Shown: positions 1 through 6,430 of the stretch, in pieces | How positions within the stretch are numbered: position 1 is the first letter of the stretch | Layout: each line of letters opens with the position of its first letter | Origin: an uncultured Halieaceae bacterium | GTDB lineage: Bacteria > Pseudomonadota > Gammaproteobacteria > Pseudomonadales > Halieaceae | Assembly (NCBI GenBank): GCA_938045215.1 | Contig: CALINF010000204.1 | Location: 1-14,987 of the forward strand | Direction of reading: 5' to 3' | DNA: 14,987 bases | Program-made: the position numbers and the translations under genes | Notes under the pieces: generated by a model | Databases searched by the model: none | What the model was told of the DNA's origin: nothing | The model's input: only the letters and a program-made list of their open reading frames with translations

Positions 1-425
1 ACACCGTAAAAAAGCACCAGAAAGCCCCCGACTTCCGCGGCCACCAGTGACCACATAAAAACAGAGATCATGGCTGCGGGCAGGGTTCTGTCGCCCAGCC
101 TGTGCGGAGTCTTGAGCTGGTTATCGGTATCCTGCAACAGCCCGTGAATAAAATACGTGAGTATTGCAGCGGCAAAATAGAACAACACAACGCTTACCGC
201 GACCAGTTCCACCCTACCGGGGAGCTGGCTGATTTCAACAAATTTGGCCAGCAACAGCGCCGCGAAGGCATAAAGTAACGAGGCGCGGTGACAAACATCC
301 ACGTAAGGGTGTGCCTGCGCATCCGGCGATGTCACGCTCTGCCGGTATTTCCATATTCCTGTGAGTAAGCCCACCAGGAAAATCACCCCAGCGGAAAGGA
401 TTGCTGTGACTTCGGCTACCTGCAT
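1..425 (-). CDS. Partial multi-pass membrane protein, unrecognised
   Basis: The reading frame is open from an ATG at 425-423 to the left edge of the window, giving 141 codons without a stop; the C-terminus lies outside. The protein starts MQVAEVTAILSAGVIF. It has four likely membrane segments at about residues 5-25, 47-65, 73-94 and 117-140. A short polar loop after the first segment contains HPYVDVCHRA, and a conserved-looking stretch LLQDTDNQL with following basic residues sits between segments three and four. A purine-rich ribosome binding site (AGGGGGTAGAG) lies just upstream of the ATG, and a plausible promoter lies about 80 bases further up. I do not recognise the family and give no function. 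Coding is supported by the continuous hydrophobic pattern, sensible codon use and start context rather than by homology. Confidence 0.8.
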   Translation of the reverse strand, partial: MQVAEVTAILSAGVIFLVGLLTGIWKYRQSVTSPDAQAHPYVDVCHRASLLYAFAALLLAKFVEISQLPGRVELVAVSVVLFYFAAAILTYFIHGLLQDTDNQLKTPHRLGDRTLPAAMISVFMWSLVAAEVGGFLVLFYG

Positions 426-514
426 TGACTCTACCCCCTGAAATCGCCCCCAGACGCTGTCGCGATCGCTGAAGCGGTCCTTAAAGACCGTTCACAGCGC
501 GCGGCGTGTTCGCC

Positions 515-542
515 ATATTACCTGCCCGGAAAGTTACGGCAA
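515..542 (-). promoter_or_regulatory. Putative sigma70 promoter of the left membrane-protein gene
   Basis: On the minus strand, TTGCCG (542-537) and TAATAT (520-515) are separated by 16 bases. Transcription would start near 508 and give a leader of about 80 bases before the ATG at 425. This rests on motif match and position only. Confidence 0.45.
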
Positions 543-564
543 GACATTGATGAGCAGGAAGAAC

Positions 565-612
565 ATGGTGGGGCGTGCTGGTTTGGACGGGGCCGCCCAG
601 GTCTGCGACCAA
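565..612 (-). repeat. Degenerate copy of the tRNA-Lys 3' end (tRNA relic or att-like)
   Basis: Positions 565-581 match 819-835, the 3' end of the intact tRNA-Lys gene including the encoded CCA, at 16 of 17 bases in the same orientation. Similarity then fades through the T-arm. A second short identity (GCGACCAA at 605-612, against 846-853 in the tRNA) follows after an insertion of unrelated bases. The remnant lies 254 bases downstream of the intact gene. It cannot fold as a tRNA. It could be the residue of a lost second tRNA gene or of an integration event at the tRNA 3' end. Confidence 0.6.
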
Positions 613-656
613 CAGGTGCAGCGAGGCTCTGATCGGAGTCCGTTGTGCTGGATTGA

Positions 657-682
657 TAATTACAGCCTAAGGGCTGTAATTA
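657..682. repeat. Perfect 11-bp inverted repeat (hairpin)
   Basis: TAATTACAGCC (657-667) and GGCTGTAATTA (672-682) are perfect reverse complements around a four-base TAAG loop. There is no T-run on either side, so it is not a standard Rho-independent terminator. It sits between the tRNA relic and the second hairpin, in what looks like a composite non-coding repeat downstream of tRNA-Lys. Confidence 0.75.
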
Positions 683-683
683 C

Positions 684-780
684 CCTGCGGGCTTCGTCGC
701 TGCGCTCCTCGTTCAAAATGCTCCTTTGGTCGCATTTTGTCGAACGTCTGGTTCTCTCCGCAACAACCCGCAATGTAAAC
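684..780. repeat. Hairpin-bearing intergenic repeat next to the tRNA gene
   Basis: The core is a hairpin: CGTTCAAAATGC (710-721) pairs with GCATTTTGTCGAACG (732-746) apart from a three-base bulge. It is preceded by the GC-rich run CTTCGTCGCTGCGCTCCTCG. Translated, the stretch gives peptide strings that I recall from many spurious gammaproteobacterial hypothetical proteins that end in tRNA sequence. That suggests a dispersed repeat family associated with tRNA loci, but only one copy is present here, so family membership comes from memory and not from this window. Confidence 0.5.
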
Positions 781-812
781 AAAAAAGGCCGCCCTGAAAG
801 GCAGCCTTTTTT
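781..812 (-). terminator. Rho-independent terminator of tRNA-Lys
   Basis: Read on the minus strand, AAAAAAGGCTGCC (812-800) pairs with GGCGGCCTTTTTT (793-781) with a single G-T wobble, around a six-base loop, and the stem ends in six T residues. It begins eight bases after the encoded CCA end of tRNA-Lys. The A-run and T-run also make it fairly symmetrical, so it may act on both strands. Confidence 0.85.
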
Positions 813-819
813 GTTTATA

Positions 820-895
820 TGGTGGGCCGTGCTGGATTCGAACCAGCGACCAATTGGTTAAAAGCCAACTGCTCTACCAACTGAGCTAACGGCCC
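820..895 (-). tRNA. tRNA-Lys (anticodon UUU)
   Basis: This is a 76-base tRNA with an encoded CCA. The acceptor stem GGGCCGT pairs fully with ACGGCCC, followed by discriminator A and CCA. The D-arm region (AGCTCAGTTGGTAGAGC), the anticodon loop CTTTTAA with TTT at 862-860, and the T-arm GGTTCGAATCC are all canonical and closely resemble E. coli tRNA-Lys. The gene has its own promoter upstream and a terminator directly downstream, so it is probably a single-gene unit. From memory, a tRNA-Lys gene lies next to the tol-pal cluster in E. coli and after queC in Pseudomonas, where it is a known target of integrating elements. Confidence 0.98.
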
Positions 896-910
896 CAGAA
901 GGAGGTGGGT

Positions 911-938
911 ATAGTACGGATTTGACGCTAAAACTCAA
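911..938 (-). promoter_or_regulatory. Promoter of tRNA-Lys
   Basis: On the minus strand, TTGAGT (938-933) and TACTAT (916-911) are 16 bases apart. The stretch after the -10 (ACCCACCTCC) is rich in C, like the GC-rich discriminators of stable-RNA promoters under growth-rate or stringent control. Transcription would start around 904, leaving a short 5' leader before the mature tRNA end at 895. Confidence 0.6.
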
Positions 939-1018
939 GCGCTTTTATGGTCAAATTTCTGGGGGTTACAGGACGTTTCAAGGAGTTCCATCCCTACAGC
1001 GTCTTGCGCTGAAGTGCG

Positions 1019-1696
1019 CTAAGAGTAGCGAGTTGGATCCTCTATACCGGCTTCTGCAAAGCCCTGGCGACGCAATCGGCAGCTATCGCAGAGGCCACAG
1101 GCCAGACCCTCGGCCGTGGCCTGATAACATGACACTGTGAGTGCATAATCAACACCCAGTGCGATACCCGCATTGATGATATCCCCCTTACCCATAGACA
1201 TAAGAGGGGCATGAATAGTGAGTTTTTGACCCTCAACCCCTGCCCGGGTGGCCAGATTGGCCATGGTTTCAAAGGCAGCTATGTACTCCGGCCTGCAATC
1301 GGGGTAACCAGAGTAGTCCACAGCATTCACGCCGATGAAAATGTCCTGAGCACCCAGTACCTCGGCCCAACCCAACGCAATCGACAGAAACACGGTGTTG
1401 CGCGCCGGCACATAGGTTACCGGAATACCTTCTGTGGCCTCTTCCGGTACATCGATACGGGTATCAGTGAGCGCCGAGCCGCCGATAGAGTCCAGGTTGA
1501 GCTTGACGACCTTGTGTTCAATATCACCCAGCGCCAGCGAGACCCGTTCTGCCGCCACCAGCTCAGCGCGGTGCCTCTGGCCATAGTCGAAACTGAGGGT
1601 ATAGCAGTCGTAGCCCTGAGACTGCGCCATGGCCAGCACCGTGGTGGAGTCCAGACCTCCCGACACCAAAATAACAGCCCGCTTTTTCTCCGCCAT
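1019..1696 (-). CDS. queC: 7-cyano-7-deazaguanine (preQ0) synthase QueC
   Basis: QueC converts 7-carboxy-7-deazaguanine plus ammonia and ATP into preQ0, a cytosolic step of queuosine biosynthesis. The 225-residue product has the usual family length. The ATP pyrophosphatase P-loop SGGLDST is at residues 12-18. A zinc site is formed by Cys190 with Cys200, Cys203 and Cys206 in the CGLCDSC motif near the C-terminus. The substrate-binding region contains IGVNAVDYSGYPDCRPE (121-137). The ATG lies three bases after the queE stop, with GGGGCA as ribosome binding site, so the two genes are co-transcribed and catalyse consecutive steps. No convincing terminator is visible after the stop; a 5-bp hairpin at 999-1013 lacks a T-run. 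Transcription may end only at the terminator behind tRNA-Lys. Confidence 0.97.
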   Translation of the reverse strand: MAEKKRAVILVSGGLDSTTVLAMAQSQGYDCYTLSFDYGQRHRAELVAAERVSLALGDIEHKVVKLNLDSIGGSALTDTRIDVPEEATEGIPVTYVPARNTVFLSIALGWAEVLGAQDIFIGVNAVDYSGYPDCRPEYIAAFETMANLATRAGVEGQKLTIHAPLMSMGKGDIINAGIALGVDYALTVSCYQATAEGLACGLCDSCRLRRQGFAEAGIEDPTRYS

Positions 1697-1699
1697 TGA

Positions 1700-2368
1700 T
1701 CAGTGCCCCGGTGCGTCGTCCCACAAGAGCTTGTGGAGTTGTAACTGTAATCTCACGGGCAGGTTATCTGCCAGTATCCATTCTGCCAGTTCCCTGCCAG
1801 CCAACTGGCCATGACTGGGTGAAAACAACACGTCCGAAACCTTTTCCGATAAAGCATACTCATCGAGCTTGAAGCGTGCCCACTCATAATCTGCCCTGTC
1901 GCAAATCACAAATTTCACCTGATCATGTGGGTTCAGGTGCTCAATATTACTGTAGTCATTGCGCTGCACCTCGCCTGAAGCCGGTGTCTTAAGATCCAGA
2001 ACCTTTACCACCCGCGCATCCACCTCAGCTACTGGCATGGCGCCACTGGTTTCCAGAGACACCTCGTAACCTTTGTCACACAGGGCAGCCAGAAGAGGCA
2101 GGCAGCTGCGCTGAGCCAATGGCTCGCCTCCTGTTACGGTTACGAATCGCGGCTGGTAGCCCGACACTTCACTCGTAATCTGGTCGATGGACTGTAGTTC
2201 GCCACCTGTAAACGCGTACTCCGTATCGCAGTAAACACAGCGCAACGGACACCCCGTAAGCCTGACAAATACCGTAGGCAAACCAACAGTGCGCGCCTCA
2301 CCCTGAAGCGAGTAGAAGATTTCTGTGATGCGAACAGCATCGGGATTATGGACAAGATTTTCGGACAT
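1700..2368 (-). CDS. queE: 7-carboxy-7-deazaguanine synthase QueE (radical SAM)
   Basis: QueE rearranges 6-carboxytetrahydropterin to 7-carboxy-7-deazaguanine, the substrate of QueC. The 222-residue protein carries the radical-SAM cluster motif CPLRCVYC with Cys40, Cys44 and Cys47, the substrate-binding IFYSLQGEA at residues 17-25, and the SAM-binding TGGEPL at 79-84. The C-terminal QLQLHKLLWDD is typical of the gammaproteobacterial form. It follows cpoB after 21 bases that contain a stable GNRA-loop hairpin. The only Shine-Dalgarno-like bases (GAGG, ten bases before the ATG) lie inside that hairpin, so translation may be modulated or coupled to cpoB. It is the first of two que genes appended to the tol-pal block. 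The gene that makes the pterin precursor (queD) is not in this window. Confidence 0.97.
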   Translation of the reverse strand: MSENLVHNPDAVRITEIFYSLQGEARTVGLPTVFVRLTGCPLRCVYCDTEYAFTGGELQSIDQITSEVSGYQPRFVTVTGGEPLAQRSCLPLLAALCDKGYEVSLETSGAMPVAEVDARVVKVLDLKTPASGEVQRNDYSNIEHLNPHDQVKFVICDRADYEWARFKLDEYALSEKVSDVLFSPSHGQLAGRELAEWILADNLPVRLQLQLHKLLWDDAPGH

Positions 2369-2373
2369 GGCAG

Positions 2374-2391
2374 GACCGCCTCGCGGCGGTC
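2374..2391 (-). promoter_or_regulatory. GNRA-loop hairpin between cpoB and queE
   Basis: On the transcribed minus strand, GACCGCC pairs perfectly with GGCGGTC around a GCGA tetraloop. The left arm overlaps the cpoB stop codon TGA (2392-2390). The loop and right arm contain the only ribosome-binding-like bases of queE, whose ATG is at 2368-2366. No T-run follows, so it is more likely an RNA-stability or translation-control element than a terminator. Confidence 0.6.
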
Positions 2392-3358
2392 AGTAATTCT
2401 GTTCAATAAATTCCTGCGCCAGCTTGGCAGCGGAACTATCGGTAGATCCGTACTGTGCAATCACACGGTCGAAGTATTCGCGAGCGCGGTCGCGATTACC
2501 CTTCATGAAATGCACTCTTCCCAGCTTGTACAGAGCGTCGGGCACCTTCGTGTTATCCGGATATTCGTCCACCAGCAATTTGAACGATTGCCGCGCCGAC
2601 TCTGGGTCCGCCGGTTGAATCACAAGATACAGCTCACCCAGCCAATAGTGCGCGTTTGGCGCATATCGACCAGCCGGATAGTTCTGCAAAAACTGCTTGA
2701 AAGCGGGCACGGCATCATCGAACTGCTGACTACGCACTAACGCATACGCTGCACGATACGCGTCACCTTCTCCAGGCTGCTCCGCTACCTGGGAATTACC
2801 AGCACCGCTACCTATCGGCGCAACGCTGTTGGCACTGGACCCCGCACTTCCAGCAACAGGTGCCACCGCTACTGCACCACTGGACATCGCAGAAACCCGC
2901 TTATCCAGATCAACATAGCGTTCCAGGCTCTGCTCCTTCAGACGACGCAGCTCATTGGCCTGCTCTTCCACCTTGCCGTTGAGCAGCATCACTTCCTGTT
3001 GCAATTGCTGCAACTGCAGCAACATATTGCTGGCACTGCCTGATCCAGCAGCAGGCGGATATCCGCCTTGCTGCGCCTGCGGCGTGATTGTGGCCGCACT
3101 CGCTGGGGCGTTGTTCAGGCCATAGCTGGTGGTGGGATAGCTCTGAGCTGGAGCGGTAGTGGTAGACGTCGCTGGCTGGCTGGTTAGCGGCTGCGGTGGC
3201 TTGTTATATGGGTCAGACTTGGGCGCAGTGGTCTGCTGCTTGTTTGCAGCCCTCTCTGCCTCTACGTCGACATAACTTTGGGCTTGCGCCGTTAATGCGA
3301 ACGGGCCAGCCATGAAGGCCAGCCCGCTTGCCACAAGCAGTTTGCTTATGCGTTGCAT
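2390..3358 (-). CDS. cpoB: Cell division coordinator CpoB (YbgF), Tol-Pal associated
   Basis: CpoB is a periplasmic protein that links Tol-Pal activity to septal peptidoglycan synthesis in E. coli. The 322-residue product begins with a signal peptide likely cut after AQA at residue 26. A low-complexity Pro/Ser/Thr/Gln linker occupies about 40-110. A Leu/Gln/Glu-rich trimerising coiled coil lies at 111-158 (MLLQLQQLQQEV onward), a short Ser/Gly/Ala linker at 160-195, and a TPR domain at 198-320 with repeats such as YWLGELYL and ALYKLGRVHF. E. coli CpoB is about 263 residues, with the coiled coil close to the signal peptide, so the long first linker is unusual. It follows pal after ten bases, with an AGGT ribosome binding site, and completes the tol-pal operon before queE. 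Confidence 0.95.
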   Translation of the reverse strand: MQRISKLLVASGLAFMAGPFALTAQAQSYVDVEAERAANKQQTTAPKSDPYNKPPQPLTSQPATSTTTAPAQSYPTTSYGLNNAPASAATITPQAQQGGYPPAAGSGSASNMLLQLQQLQQEVMLLNGKVEEQANELRRLKEQSLERYVDLDKRVSAMSSGAVAVAPVAGSAGSSANSVAPIGSGAGNSQVAEQPGEGDAYRAAYALVRSQQFDDAVPAFKQFLQNYPAGRYAPNAHYWLGELYLVIQPADPESARQSFKLLVDEYPDNTKVPDALYKLGRVHFMKGNRDRAREYFDRVIAQYGSTDSSAAKLAQEFIEQNY

Positions 3359-3368
3359 GTGTTACCTG

Positions 3369-3893
3369 CTACTTAAGTTCTACTCGGCGATTTTGCACCC
3401 AGTTGGTCTCACCCGAACCGTAAGCGACAGGCTGCTCTTCACCGTAGCTCACTGTTTCGATTCTGTAGCTGGCAACCCCGTTCACAACCATATAGTCGCG
3501 GACAGAATTAGCACGGCGCTCTCCGAGAGCCATGTTGTAGTCGCGAGTACCGCGCTCATCCGTATGCCCTTCAAGGCGCACGGTCTTCTCTGTGCCCTGC
3601 AATAAGGCAATATGCGCGTCCAGAGCTCGCTGTGCCTCTGCAGTCAGAGTAGAGCTATCGAACTCGAAGTAAAACACATTCCCAACAGCAGCAGCGGCTT
3701 CTTGCAAGCGCATCTGGCCTTCTGCCTGCTCGGCAGCGGCCGCACGTTGAGCTTCGGCTGCAGCAGCTGCGGCGGCAGCTTCAGCAGCGGCTGCTGCTTC
3801 CTGATCCTTGGTGTCGCTGCTGGAGCAGGCAACAAGGAATGCTGCGGTAAATAGCAAAGTCATCACCTTACCGGCGACAGCGAATTGTTTCAT
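3369..3893 (-). CDS. pal: Peptidoglycan-associated lipoprotein Pal (OprL-type)
   Basis: Pal is an outer-membrane lipoprotein that binds peptidoglycan and TolB. I chose the ATG at 3893 (MKQFAVAGKV), giving 174 residues. It is preceded by GAAGGG about nine bases upstream and starts a proper lipoprotein signal peptide with lipobox LVAC (Cys23). The frame stays open upstream to 4001, but that extension would bury the signal peptide and overlap tolB. After the lipid anchor comes an Ala/Glu-rich linker (32-70) that is probably helical, then an OmpA-like domain (72-174). Asp112 in GHTDERG and Arg127 in GERRANSV are at the spacing of the diaminopimelate-binding pair in OmpA and Pal, and NRRVEL closes the domain. 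It lies 61 bases after tolB. Confidence 0.97.
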   Translation of the reverse strand: MKQFAVAGKVMTLLFTAAFLVACSSSDTKDQEAAAAAEAAAAAAAAEAQRAAAAEQAEGQMRLQEAAAAVGNVFYFEFDSSTLTAEAQRALDAHIALLQGTEKTVRLEGHTDERGTRDYNMALGERRANSVRDYMVVNGVASYRIETVSYGEEQPVAYGSGETNWVQNRRVELK

Positions 3894-3954
3894 AGCGAGT
3901 ACCCTTCTTTGAACAAGTAGTTGTTTTTTGTTTTTACCATCGCCAAGCGTTTTG

Positions 3955-5250
3955 CTAGCGACGCATATAAGGCGACCAAGCAGGCTCCCTGACATCCCCA
4001 TCGCGGGCGGGTAATCTGAACTTTACACCCCCGTCCACGGACACCGCAGCCAGAATTCCACGATCTCCATACTTCGTCGCGTACAATACCATAGAGCCAT
4101 TGGGTGCGATACTGGGACTTTCATCCAAAGCCGTCGATGTTAGTACCTGCGTACGCTCAGTCACCAGGTCCAAAATAGCGATATGAAACTGCCCGCTGCG
4201 CTGGGTCACCAACACCACATTACGACCGTCCTGAGCCACTCTGGCCCGCGCATTGTAGTTCCCCTCAAACGTTACCCGGTCGGTGTTGCCCGTCCTGAGA
4301 TTATAACGATAAATCTGGGGCCGGCCGCCTCGGTCGGAGGTGAACAGCAGCGATTGCCCATCGGGCATCCACGCAGGCTCTGTATCGATGGCGTAGTGAC
4401 GGGTTATCTGGGTAAGCCGCTTGGTTGCCAGGTTCATGATGTATATGTCCGGATTGCCACCCTTTGATAGCACCATCGCCATACTGTTGCCATCGGGTGA
4501 CCAGGCGGGAGAGCTATTGAGCCCTCTGAAATTGGTCAGCTGCTCGCGAGCGCCGGTGCGCAGGTCCTGTCGATACACCGCCGGGCGCGACGTCTCAAAT
4601 GACACATAGGCAATCTGGTTGCCGTCGGGCGACCAGGACGGTGACATCACCGGCTCGCGAGACTCCAGCAACACAATTGGGCGCGCACCGTCGGAATCTG
4701 CCAAGGTCAGCCTGTAGTAGTCTTTGCCCGTGGGGTTGCGAGTTACCGACACATATAGCAACCGGGTAGCAAATGCGCCAGGGATCCCCGTTAGCTGCTC
4801 GTACACACGATCACTCACCCGGTGAGCCAGCATACGAGCTTCATTGGGTGAACCTTCCTCCACGGCGCTGAAGACCTGCGTCTGGCGAGTAACGTCGTAG
4901 AGCTCATATTCGATCCGCATCTGACCGGCGATCGACACCCGGCCAATCAAAATATATTCAGTGTTCAGTGCGCGCCAGTCCCGGTAAAAGATGTCTTTCT
5001 GTACACTCGGAAAACCCAACATATCGCGCCGATCGACAGGTGAAAACTGACCCGAGCGCGACAGATCACTGTTTACCACACCGGCTATATCTTCAGGCGC
5101 GGTGCCAGCGCCCTGCCAGGCAAAAGGCACCACGGCGATAGGCGTGGGATTGTCCACTCCCTGGGTAATTTCGATCGTCAATTGGGCATGGGCGGCTGAC
5201 ATCGCAAGCAACAGGGCAAAACCTGCAATCACCTGACTAAAGCGGTTCAT
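3955..5250 (-). CDS. tolB: Periplasmic Tol-Pal protein TolB
   Basis: TolB shuttles between Pal and the TolA-driven energy module in the periplasm. The 431-residue length matches the family. A signal peptide of about 22 residues ends in AHA. An N-terminal mixed domain (about 23-160) is followed by a six-bladed beta-propeller (about 165-431) with the typical WSPDG blade motifs at 206-210 and 250-254 and variants WMPDG at 294-298 and WSPY at 425-428. Mature residues just after the cleavage site (LTIEITQGVDNP) correspond to the segment that contacts TolA. The ATG overlaps the tolA TAA by one base (TAATG). The nearest purine-rich site lies about twelve bases upstream, so translation is probably coupled to tolA. 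Confidence 0.97.
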   Translation of the reverse strand: MNRFSQVIAGFALLLAMSAAHAQLTIEITQGVDNPTPIAVVPFAWQGAGTAPEDIAGVVNSDLSRSGQFSPVDRRDMLGFPSVQKDIFYRDWRALNTEYILIGRVSIAGQMRIEYELYDVTRQTQVFSAVEEGSPNEARMLAHRVSDRVYEQLTGIPGAFATRLLYVSVTRNPTGKDYYRLTLADSDGARPIVLLESREPVMSPSWSPDGNQIAYVSFETSRPAVYRQDLRTGAREQLTNFRGLNSSPAWSPDGNSMAMVLSKGGNPDIYIMNLATKRLTQITRHYAIDTEPAWMPDGQSLLFTSDRGGRPQIYRYNLRTGNTDRVTFEGNYNARARVAQDGRNVVLVTQRSGQFHIAILDLVTERTQVLTSTALDESPSIAPNGSMVLYATKYGDRGILAAVSVDGGVKFRLPARDGDVREPAWSPYMRR

Positions 5251-5996
5251 TAGTAACGTAAGTCCTCTGGTCGAAATAGCAGGCGAAAGCGCCTGAAGGT
5301 TCGTTCGAATTCACCCGAAGGCAGGTTTCGAAGCTCGGGGAAACTGCCTGCTTTTTCTACTGCATTGATGGCAGAGCGGTCGAATGCGGAACTGCCGCTG
5401 CCTTTTAGTACGGTGACGCTAACCACTTCGCCGGTTGGAATCAACTGAATCTGTAGCAGCGTTTCCATGCCATTGCGGGCACTCGGTGGCCTACTCCAAT
5501 AATTGACTACCGTCTGTTGAATAAGCGACGCATAGCTTGCGGACAGCTCGCCCACACTCGCCACTGCCATCTCCTCTTCCTCTGCTGCGAGCGCCTGCGC
5601 CATTTCCGAGCGGGTTATCGCGGCCAGCTCTTCCTGGGTGAGACGGGGTTCGGGCTTTGGCTCAACTTTTGGCTTAGGCTGAGGTTTGGGGGTTTCCTTT
5701 TTAGGTGCAGGTTTGGGCACAACCTTTTTCGGCGCAGCCTTGGCGACCGGCTTTTTACGCGCCGGCGCTGCCTTGGGTTTGGGTTTGGGCTTGGGTTTTG
5801 GCCTGAACTGTTCGATATCCACGAGCGTGGCGTTAATAATCGGAGGCTGCGTCTTGGCAACAATCGTCTTTTGCTCAAAGCCACTCCAATTAGCCGTCAG
5901 CGCCAAAACCAAAACTGCGTGCAGCGCAATCGTGGCCAGGAGTGGCCGCAACACAATACGATTGCCGGGAGGCTTGGCGTAGACTGACTCACTCAC
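5250..5996 (-). CDS. tolA: Cell envelope integrity protein TolA, with a TonB-like Lys-Pro central region
   Basis: TolA is the inner-membrane-anchored arm that couples TolQR proton flow to TolB and Pal. The 248-residue product has one membrane segment at about residues 17-36 containing TIALH. In it Thr22 and His26 match the SxxxH pattern that contacts TolQ, with Thr for Ser. Residues 65-118 are a Lys-Pro/Ala-rich stretch of KPKP and PKPAPKK units, then an acidic helix (119-146) and a C-terminal TolA/TonB domain (150-248) with YWSRPP, IPTGEVVSVTVLKGSGSSAFD and FRRFRLLFRPEDL. E. coli TolA is far longer (421 residues) with an Ala-rich helical middle, so this protein resembles TonB in its spacer. 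Neighbouring tolQ, tolR, tolB and pal identify it as TolA. It overlaps tolR by four bases (ATGA). Confidence 0.93.
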   Translation of the reverse strand: MSESVYAKPPGNRIVLRPLLATIALHAVLVLALTANWSGFEQKTIVAKTQPPIINATLVDIEQFRPKPKPKPKPKAAPARKKPVAKAAPKKVVPKPAPKKETPKPQPKPKVEPKPEPRLTQEELAAITRSEMAQALAAEEEEMAVASVGELSASYASLIQQTVVNYWSRPPSARNGMETLLQIQLIPTGEVVSVTVLKGSGSSAFDRSAINAVEKAGSFPELRNLPSGEFERTFRRFRLLFRPEDLRY

Positions 5997-6415
5997 TGCG
6001 GATTCTCGGTCACCAGCCCCACACTCGACGCTCCGGCTTCCTGAAGGGCAGCCATCAAGGTGACCACCTGGCCATATGCAACCGCTTTATCACCCCACAC
6101 CAACACAGGCTTATCCGGGCTACGGCGAATTACGGCCGACACGCGTTGCTTTACTGTCGCCAGTGTCAGGGCCTGATCTTCCTGCGACCCCACGTTCAGA
6201 AAAAACTGGCCCGACTTATCCACCGACACTATCAGGGGCTCGCTGTCCTGATTCTCCACCGGTTCGGTATTGGCCTCGGGTAGGTCTACCTCAACACCCT
6301 GCATCAGCATGGGTGCTGTCACCATGAAGATAATCAGCAGCACCAGCATCACATCGATGTAGGGCACCACGTTGATCTCGGCCATCGGCCTGCGCTTATT
6401 GCGTGAGTTGGCCAT
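5993..6415 (-). CDS. tolR: Tol-Pal proton-channel subunit TolR
   Basis: TolR is the ExbD-family partner of TolQ; a conserved membrane aspartate carries protons and drives TolA. The 140-residue protein has a basic N-terminus (RNKRRPMAEINVVPYID), one membrane helix at about residues 20-38 with the expected Asp21, and a periplasmic domain (40-140) containing VSVDKSGQFFLN and the C-terminal SVGLVTENPQ. The ATG lies 15 bases after the tolQ stop with a weak GAGA ribosome site, and the TGA stop overlaps the tolA ATG by four bases, which indicates translational coupling. Length and layout are normal for the family. Confidence 0.97.
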   Translation of the reverse strand: MANSRNKRRPMAEINVVPYIDVMLVLLIIFMVTAPMLMQGVEVDLPEANTEPVENQDSEPLIVSVDKSGQFFLNVGSQEDQALTLATVKQRVSAVIRRSPDKPVLVWGDKAVAYGQVVTLMAALQEAGASSVGLVTENPQ

Positions 6416-6430
6416 TACAGGTATCTCGCC

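Noticed and set aside
474..492. CGGTC-CTTAAA-GACCG hairpin in the leader of the left gene
   Set aside because: Five base pairs only, no T-run, no known motif.
547..861. Plus-strand open frame of 104 codons ending in WWAVLDSNQRPIG
   Set aside because: Its end reads the tRNA-Lys gene antisense and its middle reads the hairpin repeat; the DSNQRP ending is a well-known false gene call at tRNA loci.
3915..3938. AACAA-GTAG-TTGTT followed by T-runs in the tolB-pal gap
   Set aside because: The T-run is on the plus strand, opposite to transcription, and the stem is five A/T-rich pairs.
3894..4001. 36-codon N-terminal extension of Pal
   Set aside because: It would overlap tolB and place the lipoprotein signal peptide internally; the ATG at 3893 has a proper SD.
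5517..5987. Plus-strand frame opposite tolA, rich in Arg, Leu, Phe and Gly
   Set aside because: It is the antisense reading of the Lys-Pro repeats in TolA; its low complexity mirrors the repeat.
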